Source: JAISST01 sp050434145
Lineage (GTDB): Bacteria; Fusobacteriota; Fusobacteriia; Fusobacteriales; Fusobacteriaceae
Reading direction: 5' to 3'
NCBI RefSeq assembly: GCF_050434145.1
Contig: NZ_JBNPVX010000005.1
Span: 1 to 64,000 of the forward strand
DNA length: 64,000 nt
The position numbers and the translations under genes are program-made. The notes beneath the pieces were generated by a model, which saw nothing but the letters and a program-made list of their open reading frames with translations, searched no databases and was not told where the DNA came from. Below, piece after piece: positions 7,961 through 16,737 of this stretch (its first letter is position 1; every line of letters begins with the position of its first letter).

Positions 7961-10249
7961 TTATTTGTTTCTATTTCTATTATAGTTAATCAAAGATCCA
8001 GCTTTTATTATTTTTTTCTCATCATCTGTAAGAGGTGATATATAAAGGTTAATTTCTTTAATAGTGTCACCAATTACATATCCTTTGATATCTTTCATTT
8101 CGCCATCAAGTAAGTTTTTAATATTGGGAATGTAAATGTAATCTCCAACTTCAAAGGTAGGTTCTTCTTTCATTTGGAAAGGTATCATACCCCAGTTGAT
8201 TACATTGGATCTATAACGTTTGGTAGCATATTCGCGAACTATATTAGCTAATCCTCCTATTACTCTTTGGCAACTAGCAGCTTGTTCTCTCGCTGACCCA
8301 TCACCAGGTTTGATTGCATAAATCATGCTACCTATTTCAGTACTTTCTGGTTTTACATTTTCATTTTCTGGTATTTTAGATATTTTTGCAAATATATCTT
8401 TTAACTCTGGTTCTAATTCATAAAGAGATTCACTAGCAACTCTAGCTTTTTCGAGTCTGTCTACTTTTTTAGTACGTGAGACATAGCTAGGATCTCGACG
8501 GGATAGTGTAAATTCTGCTAGTCCTAATGGATTTGATCTATAAGATGAAGTTTCTCCAGAAGGAATTAGCTCATCTGTAGTAGTAACTGGATCCATTATT
8601 TTTGAGCATACTTTGAGTAATATATTGTCTGTAAGAGGGCTCATTTCTGGCCAATCTTTTATATTAGGACCATAAATTATGTCTTCGTTTTCTTGAGGAA
8701 GATCATATCCCATATATACTCTATTACCATATATTGTTTTATCAAATGAATATTCTGGGACAACATAATCATCAATAACATCTGTGGCTGGAGTCAAAAT
8801 ACCTCCATTGGCAGCTGTAGCAGCAATAGAACGTGCATCCATCAATGCAACTGATGCAATTTGACCATTGCCAGGTTTAGAACCTTCTCTGTTAGGAAAA
8901 TTTCTTGTATTATGTCTGATACTCAATCCTTTGTTAGCTGGTGTATCTCCTGCACCAAAACATGGTCCACAAAATGCAGTTTTTATTATTGATCCTGCAG
9001 CAATAAGATCAGAAATTGCTTCTTTTTTAACTAAATCTGCAAACACAGGTTGTGAAGATGGATAAACTGAGAGAGAAAATTCCCCATTTCCACATGATTT
9101 TCCTTTTAGAATATGAGCAGCTTCCATAATACTAGAGTATGTTCCACCAGCACAACCAGCAATTATTCCTTGCTCTACATGTAGTTTTCCATTTTTAATT
9201 TTATCTGTAAGAGAGAAATGTATATCAGGATTTTCAATGATTTTCTTTGCTTCATCTTCTACAGTGTGCAGAATATCGTGAAGATTATTGTTTAATTCTG
9301 TTATTTCATAAACATTACTTGGATGGAAAGGAAGTGCTATCATTGGTTTGATATTACTTAAATCTATATAAATCATTCCATCATAGTATGCAATATCATT
9401 GGGGTTTAACTCTTTATAATCATTAGGTCTTCCATGAATAGTCAAAAATTCTTTTGTGTCATTATCAGTTTTCCAAATAGATGAAAGACAAGTAGTTTCT
9501 GTGGTCATTACATCAATTCCATTTCTATAGTCAGTAGACATAGAAGAAATACCTGGTCCTACAAATTCCATTATCTTATTTTTCACATAACCATTTTTAA
9601 AAACTTTACCTATTATAGATAATGCAATGTCTTGTGGTCCTATTCCAGGATTTGGCTTACCATCAAGGTAAACTCCGATTATTTCTGGATAATCTATATC
9701 ATAAGTATCACATAGTAATTGTTTTACTAATTCGCCACCACCTTCACCAATGGCAATTGTTCCTAAGGCTCCATATCTTGTGTGACTGTCAGACCCTAGT
9801 ATCATTTTACCACCACCAGCCATCATTTCTCTCATGTATTGATGAATGACTGCTACATGTGGTGGAACAAATATGCCACCATATTTCTTTGCTGCTGAGA
9901 GACCAAACACATGATCATCTTCATTAATTGTGCCTCCTACTGCACATAGAGAGTTATGGCAATTGGTCAACACATAAGGAAGAGGGAATTTTTCCATTCC
10001 TGATGCTTTTGCTGTTTGAACAATTCCTACAAAAGTAATATCATGAGAAGTCATACTATCAAATTTGATTTTTAATTTCTTCATATCACCAGAAGTATTG
10101 TGGTTTTCAAGAATAGAGTATGCAATAGTACCTTTTTTACCTTCTTCTGGACTAATATCTTTTCCAGTTAGCCTTTTTACTTCTTCTTTCTGGGGAACGA
10201 TATCTTTACCATTTAAGAGATATGTTCCACCTTCATAAAGTTTGATCAT
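7961..10249 (-). CDS. Aconitase-family hydratase (YbhJ-like)
   Basis: A 762-aa aconitase/isopropylmalate-isomerase superfamily protein. Substrate-loop motifs (LTNCHNSLCAVGG, MILGSDSHTRYGALGTIAIGEGGGE) lie in the N-terminal half. The [4Fe-4S] cysteines are retained: one in IAGCAGGTYSS and two in TAFCGPCFGAGDTPAN. The C-terminal swivel domain contains SAREQAASCQR. Overall it resembles the YbhJ branch of hydratases rather than housekeeping AcnA or AcnB, so I would not assign it to the TCA cycle. It likely performs a reversible dehydration/hydration on a tricarboxylate-like acid. The start has an AGGAGG site. A degenerate MITE-like repeat lies 30 bases upstream in its leader, and a LysR gene diverges from it. 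Confidence 0.8.
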   Translation of the reverse strand: MIKLYEGGTYLLNGKDIVPQKEEVKRLTGKDISPEEGKKGTIAYSILENHNTSGDMKKLKIKFDSMTSHDITFVGIVQTAKASGMEKFPLPYVLTNCHNSLCAVGGTINEDDHVFGLSAAKKYGGIFVPPHVAVIHQYMREMMAGGGKMILGSDSHTRYGALGTIAIGEGGGELVKQLLCDTYDIDYPEIIGVYLDGKPNPGIGPQDIALSIIGKVFKNGYVKNKIMEFVGPGISSMSTDYRNGIDVMTTETTCLSSIWKTDNDTKEFLTIHGRPNDYKELNPNDIAYYDGMIYIDLSNIKPMIALPFHPSNVYEITELNNNLHDILHTVEDEAKKIIENPDIHFSLTDKIKNGKLHVEQGIIAGCAGGTYSSIMEAAHILKGKSCGNGEFSLSVYPSSQPVFADLVKKEAISDLIAAGSIIKTAFCGPCFGAGDTPANKGLSIRHNTRNFPNREGSKPGNGQIASVALMDARSIAATAANGGILTPATDVIDDYVVPEYSFDKTIYGNRVYMGYDLPQENEDIIYGPNIKDWPEMSPLTDNILLKVCSKIMDPVTTTDELIPSGETSSYRSNPLGLAEFTLSRRDPSYVSRTKKVDRLEKARVASESLYELEPELKDIFAKISKIPENENVKPESTEIGSMIYAIKPGDGSAREQAASCQRVIGGLANIVREYATKRYRSNVINWGMIPFQMKEEPTFEVGDYIYIPNIKNLLDGEMKDIKGYVIGDTIKEINLYISPLTDDEKKIIKAGSLINYNRNRNK

Positions 10250-10278
10250 AAAATTCCTCCTAAAAATTTTAATATTTA

Positions 10279-10464
10279 TAAGCTGTTGCTAAACTATTTT
10301 ATATCTTGCAAATTTAAGCTTTTATTGTTTTCTTATTTCTTCTTTTCCACCAGCCTCGTTATGCTCGGCTGCTGTTTGGTCAAGTCCCCAACCCTAAAAG
10401 ATTTATTTATATAACAATTTTTTGTAAAAATAATAAAGAAAACTTTGTATTTCGCAACTGCCTA
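10279..10464. repeat. MITE-like repeat, degenerate copy with terminal inverted repeats
   Basis: This 186-bp element matches the tandem copies near 18.1-18.7 kb over most of its length but lacks about 30 bases of the GC-rich core. Its ends are imperfect inverted repeats: it begins TAAGCTGTTGCTAAA and ends TTTCGCAACTGCCTA, which pair at 12 of 15 positions. Both ends carry TA, as expected for TA-targeting elements. It encodes no protein. It fills most of the gap between the hydratase and the LysR gene, with unrelated sequence for the remainder to 10643. Confidence 0.8.
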
Positions 10465-10561
10465 ATTTTGATATTGCTGAATTAAAAACCTTTTCTTATA
10501 TGCTATTATTCATGCAGACATAGTTTCATAAAGTTTCTATGTTGTTTTTTATGTTTAGATA

Positions 10562-10571
10562 TAGTATACTA
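10562..10571. promoter_or_regulatory. Dyad in the LysR/hydratase intergenic region
   Basis: A perfect TAGTATACTA palindrome, followed by further GTATA repeats to about 10587, lies 75 bases before the LysR start. It is a plausible LysR-type binding region by position only. Confidence 0.35.
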
Positions 10572-10643
10572 CAGTATAAAGTATATTACAAATATTAAAA
10601 ATCTAATATTAATTATAATAAAAAGATTATAGTGAGGTGAGTT

Positions 10644-11564
10644 ATGACTGCCAAAGAGTTATTGTACATTAAGATAATAATTGACGAAAAAAGTGTTTCA
10701 AAAGCTGCTAAAAGATTATTTGTCGCTCAGCCAGCCCTTAGCCAAATCATAAAACGAATAGAAAATATGTATGAAATAAAATTATTTAATAGGGTAGGTA
10801 ATAAAATAATTCCTACAGAAGATGGGAAAAAATACTACAATATGGCAGTTAAAATACTTAATATAGTAGATAATTTCTTAGTTGAAATAAATGACGATAA
10901 CAGATTGCACAAGGGAAAAATCAGATTAGGAATAACAAATTTTCTGGGGACTTCTCTATTACCTGAAGTTTTACCACAATTTCATGATACTTATCCCAAA
11001 GTAGAGATATTTATAATAGAAACTAATTCTAATGAATTGGAAAAAGGTTTATTAAGTGGTGAATTGGATCTAGTAGTAATGCATGCATTGGATGAAAATA
11101 TAAATAGAAAAATAAACTATGATATTGTTTCTAGAGACGACTTTGTTGTTCTTGCAAATAAGAAGCATCCATTGAATGAATTTGGAAAAAAAGTTAAGAA
11201 TTCAAAATATCCTGAATTAGATTTGAAGCTATTGTTAAATGAGTCTTTTATAATGGTACACAAAGAACAACGAATTAGACAAGCTACTGATGCAATATTA
11301 AAAAAAGCTAATATTATAAATCCTAAAATTTTATATACAATAAAGAATTTTTCTACTGTGCAAAGGTTGATTGCCAATGGTCTTGGTGTAACTTTGATGC
11401 CTAATAGATATCTGACTATTTTGGGAAATGACAATAATCTCAGTTGTTTTTCTATAAATAAAAAATATAATGCATATTGGGATTTATGTATTGCAACTAA
11501 TAAGAATATGCCAATTACACTAACAGCAGAGACTTTTATAGAGATGATGAAAGAATATTTGTAG
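10644..11564 (+). CDS. LysR-family transcriptional regulator
   Basis: A typical 306-aa LTTR. An N-terminal winged helix (residues 1-60; SVSKAAKRLFVAQPALSQIIKRIE) precedes a periplasmic-binding-protein-like effector domain from about residue 90. It is divergent from the hydratase at 10249. LysR genes often control the adjacent divergent gene, and hydratase substrates are plausible inducers, so control of that gene is the first hypothesis. The start has a GTGAGGTGAG-type ribosome-binding region. Confidence 0.9.
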   Translation: MTAKELLYIKIIIDEKSVSKAAKRLFVAQPALSQIIKRIENMYEIKLFNRVGNKIIPTEDGKKYYNMAVKILNIVDNFLVEINDDNRLHKGKIRLGITNFLGTSLLPEVLPQFHDTYPKVEIFIIETNSNELEKGLLSGELDLVVMHALDENINRKINYDIVSRDDFVVLANKKHPLNEFGKKVKNSKYPELDLKLLLNESFIMVHKEQRIRQATDAILKKANIINPKILYTIKNFSTVQRLIANGLGVTLMPNRYLTILGNDNNLSCFSINKKYNAYWDLCIATNKNMPITLTAETFIEMMKEYL

Positions 11565-11664
11565 AATGATTGAAAAAAAGATATATCAAATATGAATAAT
11601 TTTGTTTGACTTTTTAGAAATTTTAGGATATTATTTGAATGTAATAAAATACAATACAATTGTA

Positions 11665-11756
11665 ATCAAGAGGGAGTAATGCAAATATGGTATCAACAAT
11701 CTCGGTTTTATAACCTGGTGCCATATACCTATAAATTAGGTAATGAGACTTTTGAT
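11665..11756 (+). ncRNA. yybP-ykoY (manganese) riboswitch
   Basis: The aptamer core is recognisable: GGGAGTA at 11672-11678, ACCTGG at 11713-11718 and GAGAC at 11745-11749, matching the two conserved loops of the yybP-ykoY class. P1 forms between ATCAAGAG (11665-11672) and CTTTTGAT (11749-11756). An inner stem pairs ATATGG (11685-11690) with CCATAT (11721-11726). A P4-like hairpin is ACCTA/TAGGT (11727-11741). The 3' strand of P1 is also the 5' strand of the terminator at 11746-11779, so ligand binding should prevent termination (ON switch). It precedes a P-type cation ATPase, a known gene class for this riboswitch. Confidence 0.78.
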
Positions 11757-11787
11757 ATGGATATCCATATCAAAAGTCTATTTTTTT
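11746..11787 (+). terminator. Riboswitch-controlled terminator
   Basis: A perfect 15-bp stem (11746-11760 with 11765-11779), ATAT loop, followed by a run of T. It lies upstream of the ATPase and overlaps riboswitch P1, making the two structures mutually exclusive. Confidence 0.9.
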
Positions 11788-11825
11788 ATAAAAATCATTA
11801 GTAGAAGTATTTAGGAGGATGTTTT

Positions 11826-14435
11826 ATGGAAAGAGATGTTAAATCTCAGAAGAGGTATTATTCTACAGAAGTTATAGAAATTTACAAAGAATATGAGAGT
11901 AACAAATGTGGTCTGAATACAGATGAGGTAAATAGAAATCGTGAAAAATATGGTATGAATCAATTGGAAAGCGAAAAAAAAATAAGCCCTTTGATTATAT
12001 TTTTATCACAATTTAAAGATTTTTTAGTAATTGTTTTACTAGGAGCTTCTATAATATCATTTGTGTCTGGAAATGTAGAAAGTACTATAATAATCTTGGT
12101 AGTATTGATATTAAATGCCATCTTAGGCACTGTACAACATTTGAAGGCAGAAAAATCAATAGAAAGTCTGAAGAATCTCTCATCACCAAAATCAAAGGTA
12201 CTTCGTAATAGTGTAAAAATAGAAATAGCATCTCCAGAGATTGTTCCAGGTGATATTGTTATAGTAGAAGCTGGTGATATAGTGCCAGCAGATGGGAGAT
12301 TGATAGAAAGTCACTCTCTTATGGTAAATGAAAGTTCATTGACTGGAGAATCTCAAGGAATAGAAAAGACAGCAGAGATATTGGAAGAGAAAGAACTTTC
12401 ATTGGGAGATCAGACAAATATGGTATTTTCTGGATCTTTGGTATATTATGGTAGGGGAGTATTGATTGTTACTTCTACTGGAATGAAAACAGAACTAGGA
12501 AAAATAGCTACATTAATGGAAGCTACTAAGCAGAAGGTTACACCTTTACAAGCTTCGTTGGATAATTTCGGTAAAAAATTGACTATTAGCATTATTATAT
12601 TATGCATTATAGTATTTTTCATGAATTTGTATCATAAAGTTGGGGTGCTAGACTCACTTATGTTTGCAGTAGCTCTAGCTGTGGCAGCTATTCCAGAAGC
12701 ATTGGGTTCTATTGTAACTATAGTATTAGCTATTGGTACACAAAAATTATCTAAAGAGAATGCAATAGTAAAAAATCTTAAATCTGTAGAATCATTAGGG
12801 TGTGTTGGAATAATTTGTTCTGATAAAACTGGAACACTTACACAAAATAAAATGACTGTGGAAACTATTTATGCAGATGATAAGATGACTGCAGTTGATG
12901 AAATAGATAAAAATGATAAAACTACTAATTTTTTATTACTAAATAGTTTACTGTGCAATGATGCGACATTGGAAGTAGGGGATCCTACAGAGATTGCATT
13001 TGTTTCTTTGGGAAATAAATGTGGAGTTTTTCAAACAGATGTAAAGGAAAAATACCCAAGATTGAGAGAAATTCCTTTTGATTCTGAAAGAAAATTGATG
13101 AGCACATTACATAATATAAAAAATAATTATATAATGTTTACTAAAGGTGCAGTAGATGCATTGTCGCCTTTTATTAATAACATTTATATTGATGGAGTAG
13201 AGCGTAGTATTACTACAGAAGATCTTAGAGAAATCGCAAAAGCAACAGAAGAATTTGCTAATAAAGGTCTGAGGGTATTGGCATTTGCTTACAAAAAATT
13301 GGACAATGAACGTGATATAGATGTATCTGATGAGAATAATTTTACTTTTATAGGATTAGCAGCTCTGATTGATCCACCTAGACCTGAATCAAAAGAGGCA
13401 GTAGAGAAATGTATAAAAGCTGGCATTAAGCCTATTATGATAACAGGTGATCATAAAACAACTGCAAGGACAATAGCTAGTGAAATTGGTATCTACAAAT
13501 ATGGTGATAAGGTAATGAATGGGGTGGATATTGAAAACTTGTCTGATGAAGAATTGAAAGAAATAGTTCCGAGTACAACAGTATATGCTAGAGTTTCACC
13601 AGAACATAAGATAAGAATTGTTGGTGCTTGGCAAGAATTAGGGAAAATATGTGCTATGACTGGTGATGGTGTAAATGATGCTCCAGCATTAAAAAAAGCA
13701 GATATTGGTATTGCAATGGGTATAACTGGGACAGAAGTATCTAAGGATGCAGCTTCTATGATATTATCAGATGATAACTTTTCTACCATAGTAAAGGCAG
13801 TTACCACTGGACGAAATATTTATTCAAATATAAAAAATTCCATAAGATTTTTGTTATCAGGCAACATGGCTGGCATAATTGCTGTGCTATATTCCTCTTT
13901 AGTTGGATTACCTGTAATATTTGCTCCAGTACATTTGTTGTTTATTAATCTACTTACTGATAGTTTGCCAGCAATAGCCATAGGGATGGAGCCAGCTCAT
14001 GATGATGTATTAAAAGATCCGCCAAGGGATCCTAAAGAACCAATTTTAACAAATGAAATGTCATTTAAAATATTATTTGAAGGGCTACTGATAGCTGTAG
14101 CAGTATTAGTAGGTTACTATCTAGGTTATGAAAATGGAAATGCTTTAAAAGCAAGTACCATGGCATTTAGTGTATTGTGCTTGGGAAGATTGTTCCATGG
14201 ATTTAATTGTAGAGGGAGAAAGAATTTATTTTCTTTGGGAATAATGAGTAATGTCTATTCCCTAATAGCATTCTTTTTGGGTGCATGTTTGCTATTTATG
14301 ATTTTGTTAATACCTGTATTCCATAAAGTATTTCAAGTATCTGCACTTAATTCAAGCGAGTTATTGCATATAATAGGTCTAGCTTTTGTTCCTACATTAG
14401 TAATTCAACTAATAAAAGTTATTAGGAAAGAGTAA
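11826..14435 (+). CDS. P-type cation-transporting ATPase (P2A, Ca2+/Mn2+ type)
   Basis: A full-length 869-aa P2-type ATPase. It shows the actuator TGES motif (SSLTGESQG), membrane helix 4 IPEALGSIVTIVLAIG, phosphorylation site CSDKTGTLT with Asp333, hinge MTGDGVNDAPALKKADIG, and helix 6 NLLTDSLPAIAIGMEPA, all typical of SERCA/PMCA-like bacterial pumps. These export Ca2+ or Mn2+ from the cytoplasm. The Mn2+-class riboswitch directly upstream argues for manganese efflux as the physiological job, though Ca2+ transport is not excluded. The start has AGGAGG at good spacing. It is a single-gene unit. Confidence 0.9.
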   Translation: MERDVKSQKRYYSTEVIEIYKEYESNKCGLNTDEVNRNREKYGMNQLESEKKISPLIIFLSQFKDFLVIVLLGASIISFVSGNVESTIIILVVLILNAILGTVQHLKAEKSIESLKNLSSPKSKVLRNSVKIEIASPEIVPGDIVIVEAGDIVPADGRLIESHSLMVNESSLTGESQGIEKTAEILEEKELSLGDQTNMVFSGSLVYYGRGVLIVTSTGMKTELGKIATLMEATKQKVTPLQASLDNFGKKLTISIIILCIIVFFMNLYHKVGVLDSLMFAVALAVAAIPEALGSIVTIVLAIGTQKLSKENAIVKNLKSVESLGCVGIICSDKTGTLTQNKMTVETIYADDKMTAVDEIDKNDKTTNFLLLNSLLCNDATLEVGDPTEIAFVSLGNKCGVFQTDVKEKYPRLREIPFDSERKLMSTLHNIKNNYIMFTKGAVDALSPFINNIYIDGVERSITTEDLREIAKATEEFANKGLRVLAFAYKKLDNERDIDVSDENNFTFIGLAALIDPPRPESKEAVEKCIKAGIKPIMITGDHKTTARTIASEIGIYKYGDKVMNGVDIENLSDEELKEIVPSTTVYARVSPEHKIRIVGAWQELGKICAMTGDGVNDAPALKKADIGIAMGITGTEVSKDAASMILSDDNFSTIVKAVTTGRNIYSNIKNSIRFLLSGNMAGIIAVLYSSLVGLPVIFAPVHLLFINLLTDSLPAIAIGMEPAHDDVLKDPPRDPKEPILTNEMSFKILFEGLLIAVAVLVGYYLGYENGNALKASTMAFSVLCLGRLFHGFNCRGRKNLFSLGIMSNVYSLIAFFLGACLLFMILLIPVFHKVFQVSALNSSELLHIIGLAFVPTLVIQLIKVIRKE

Positions 14436-14571
14436 ATAATTGTAGAAAGGTATCACTGTACTATAAGTAGGTAATTGAAAAGAGAATAAAAAATGTTTTT
14501 AATAAACATATATAGAATAAATGAACAGTATATATCGAATGAATTTGAAAAAAAAACTTTAATTTGATATC

Positions 14572-14671
14572 ATATGGTTGTGGAACAATGACAGTTTGTT
14601 TCTAATACCCATGGTTCACTCATGTGAACAACCCATATAGGCCTAACACTCCCAGTTAGGCCTCTCTTTTT
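14572..14671 (+). ncRNA. Candidate structured small RNA with intrinsic terminator
   Basis: A three-way junction can be drawn. P1 pairs ATATGGTTGT (14572-14581) with ACAACCCATAT (one bulge). P2 pairs GGAACAA (14582-14588) with TTGTTTC. P3 is a GTTCAC/GTGAAC hairpin with loop TCAT. A strong terminator follows (AGGCCTAAC at 14639-14647, GTTAGGCCT at 14655-14663, then Ts). A possible promoter (TTGAAA at 14545, 17-base gap, TATCAT at 14568) overlaps the 5' end. No riboswitch class I know matches, and the next gene starts about 150 bases beyond the terminator. The rest of 14436-14818 shows nothing else. Confidence 0.5.
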
Positions 14672-14818
14672 ATATTTTATAAATAGAAGAATTATATTGT
14701 ATAAATTTTAAAAATATTTTTATATATTTTTTAAATTAATTTGCTTTTATAACTTTAAGATATTATAATATAATAAAATCTGAATATAAAAAATATAGCT
14801 TATTTTTAGGGGGATTTT

Positions 14819-16225
14819 ATGAGTAAAAAGAAAGATATGATTGATAGAAATATAAAGAAATATACTGAAAAAATTAAAAATAACCCTGATGATTTCAGAG
14901 CTCTTTTTAATAGAGGCATTCAATACATGGAGCTTGGAAGTTATAAAGAAGCCATAAGAGATTATAATAAGGCAATAAAACTGGCACCAAAGGATTCATT
15001 GTTGCATTATAATAGAGGATTAGCAAAAAGCAAAATAGGTAAATATGAAGAAGCAATAGAAGACTATACAGAATCAATTTATCTAAATTCTAAATATGCT
15101 TCTGCTTTTTATAATCGTGGATTGGTAAAAGCAATTCTGGGAAAACATGAGGATGCTATTTTAGATTATAATGCTGCAGTAAAATTAAATTTAAAAAACC
15201 ATGATATCTATTATAATAGAGGAAAAAGTAATTTTACATTGCGTCGTTATGAATATGCAATGAAAGATTTTGGAGAAGCAATAAAGTTTGAAATGGTGGA
15301 TGAGAATACTTTGATTGCATTGGGAAGATCGAAAGCAGCCTTAGGAAGGTATAAGGATGCCGTGAATGACTATAGTGAAGCAATCAAATTGAATAGTAAG
15401 AATGCATTGGCCTATTATTATAGGGGTAGAGGAAATTCTTCTTTGGGGTTATATAAAGATTCAATATATGATTATACAAAAGCAGTAAATGAATATGAGA
15501 AAATTCTTACTAATAAAAATTCTGATGAAAAATTGGTAAAAGAAGCAAATATTTTTATGGAAAAAGCAAAAGATGAAAAGAAATTATCTGAAAAAGAGGT
15601 ATCACGTCGTACTGGTTTTTTGACTTTTGCAGATATTTTGGGATGGAAAGGAATTTGGCAGCGAGAAAAAGGCGAAGATAATGAATTAAAATTTATAAAT
15701 AAATTAATCGATATAAAAAATAGGCTATCTAAGTTAAAAGATGCAGAAATAAATTTAATCTCTGATACTTTTGTTGTGGCTAGTGTAAATCTTCGATCAC
15801 ATAACAAAGTATGTAAGATGTTAATAGAGGAATGTTTGAAGGAAGAACTTGCAATAAGAGGAGCTACTTCATATGGGACATATTATAAAAAATCAATGGT
15901 TTATATTGGTCAGACAGTGGATGAGGCTGCTTCGTGGCATGAAAAGGGAGAAGAATTGGGAATATTTTTTACTCATTCTGCAAGACTGAGAGTTTTGGAA
16001 AATCCAGATGTGATTATAGAAAATATAAATTTGAGGAAAGGGGAAGTAGTTACTAAATTTGGAAAGATGAGTACATATTACATTGATTGGTACAATGATA
16101 AGGATAATTTGGCTAATTTTTATAATATAATGAAAAAAAATATTATTTATCCAGAAATTAGTCAGAAATATGTTAACACAGAGTATAAGCTGAATATGCT
16201 TATAGAACGGAAAAATAAAAAGTAG
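14819..16225 (+). CDS. TPR protein with C-terminal nucleotide-cyclase-like domain
   Basis: The N-terminal half (residues about 20-220) holds six tetratricopeptide repeats (pattern FNRGIQYMELGSYKEAIRDY). The C-terminal part (about 262-425) resembles a class III nucleotide cyclase homology domain: TFADILGWKG with Asp272, LISDTFVVAS with Asp316, and AIRGATSYGTY around Arg347. Both candidate metal Asp residues are present. The usual VNxAAR helix is replaced by TVDEAASWHE, so the transition-state Asn and Arg appear to be missing. It may be a sensor, a divergent cyclase or an inactive binding domain. No membrane segment is seen. It starts after AGGGGG and has a leader of over 100 bases after the preceding terminator. 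Confidence 0.7.
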   Translation: MSKKKDMIDRNIKKYTEKIKNNPDDFRALFNRGIQYMELGSYKEAIRDYNKAIKLAPKDSLLHYNRGLAKSKIGKYEEAIEDYTESIYLNSKYASAFYNRGLVKAILGKHEDAILDYNAAVKLNLKNHDIYYNRGKSNFTLRRYEYAMKDFGEAIKFEMVDENTLIALGRSKAALGRYKDAVNDYSEAIKLNSKNALAYYYRGRGNSSLGLYKDSIYDYTKAVNEYEKILTNKNSDEKLVKEANIFMEKAKDEKKLSEKEVSRRTGFLTFADILGWKGIWQREKGEDNELKFINKLIDIKNRLSKLKDAEINLISDTFVVASVNLRSHNKVCKMLIEECLKEELAIRGATSYGTYYKKSMVYIGQTVDEAASWHEKGEELGIFFTHSARLRVLENPDVIIENINLRKGEVVTKFGKMSTYYIDWYNDKDNLANFYNIMKKNIIYPEISQKYVNTEYKLNMLIERKNKK

Positions 16226-16241
16226 TTATAAATATGAAGAA

Positions 16242-16403
16242 ATGAGACAATTAACTTTGCAGGAGGTTAGTATTGAAGATTTTAAAAATGATGATGATTT
16301 TATTGTAGAGATTCTATCAGATGAAGTAGCAGAAAATTTTGCTAGAGAACTGATCAGTAGATTAAGTCCAGTGTCAATATTTAGAAATGTATTGAGTTCT
16401 TAA
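16242..16403 (+). CDS. Possible 53-aa acidic protein
   Basis: A short open frame begins MRQLTLQEVSIEDF and ends PVSIFRNVLSS, directly after the TPR gene and before a terminator. It is acidic and helical-looking, with frame use that looks coding. No convincing ribosome-binding site precedes ATG 16242, while an AGGAGG at 16261-16266 sits inside the frame with only an ATT at the right distance. It may be real, a remnant, or chance. Confidence 0.35.
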   Translation: MRQLTLQEVSIEDFKNDDDFIVEILSDEVAENFARELISRLSPVSIFRNVLSS

Positions 16404-16416
16404 AATAAATATAAAT

Positions 16417-16453
16417 AAAAAACCTCAGACTTTTATATGTGCTGAGGTTTTAA
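16417..16453. terminator. Bidirectional terminator
   Basis: Arms AAAAAACCTCAG (16417-16428) and CTGAGGTTTTAA (16442-16453) enclose a 13-base loop. It separates the TPR unit from the minus-strand DUF4911-rsmA-hpt unit. Confidence 0.75.
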
Positions 16454-16467
16454 TGTATTAAATGGTC

Positions 16468-16713
16468 TTAATGCAAATCTCCATTCCACTGTTCTTCTTT
16501 GATAATTTCCAAATCCAAATGATTATCTTTCATATCATTAATTACAATTCTTAAATCATCAATAAAATCATAAGTACAGATGATACTTACTACTGCTTTG
16601 TAGGGGTCAATAGTACGGACTGTACCTAGCCCTTCGTAAGCTTCGATAATTTTGTTGATAAAATCAATACTGTCTCTATGGCATCCCAAGATAAATTGAT
16701 AACTTTTTAGCAT
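16468..16713 (-). CDS. DUF4911-type small protein
   Basis: An 81-aa protein (MLKSYQFILGCHRDSIDFIN start) resembling the DUF4911 family, short ACT-like beta-alpha-beta proteins common in Fusobacteria. No function is known. It lies 24 bases after rsmA on the same strand and ends the hpt-rsmA unit, so it is probably co-transcribed with ribosome-maturation and purine-salvage genes. Confidence 0.65.
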   Translation of the reverse strand: MLKSYQFILGCHRDSIDFINKIIEAYEGLGTVRTIDPYKAVVSIICTYDFIDDLRIVINDMKDNHLDLEIIKEEQWNGDLH

Positions 16714-16737
16714 TTTTCCCCCAGTTGATATTTTTAC

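Noticed and set aside
11117..11659. Minus-strand 180-codon frame over the LysR gene
   Set aside because: Antisense to a complete LysR gene with clear motifs; no start signals and Phe/Ile-rich antisense composition.
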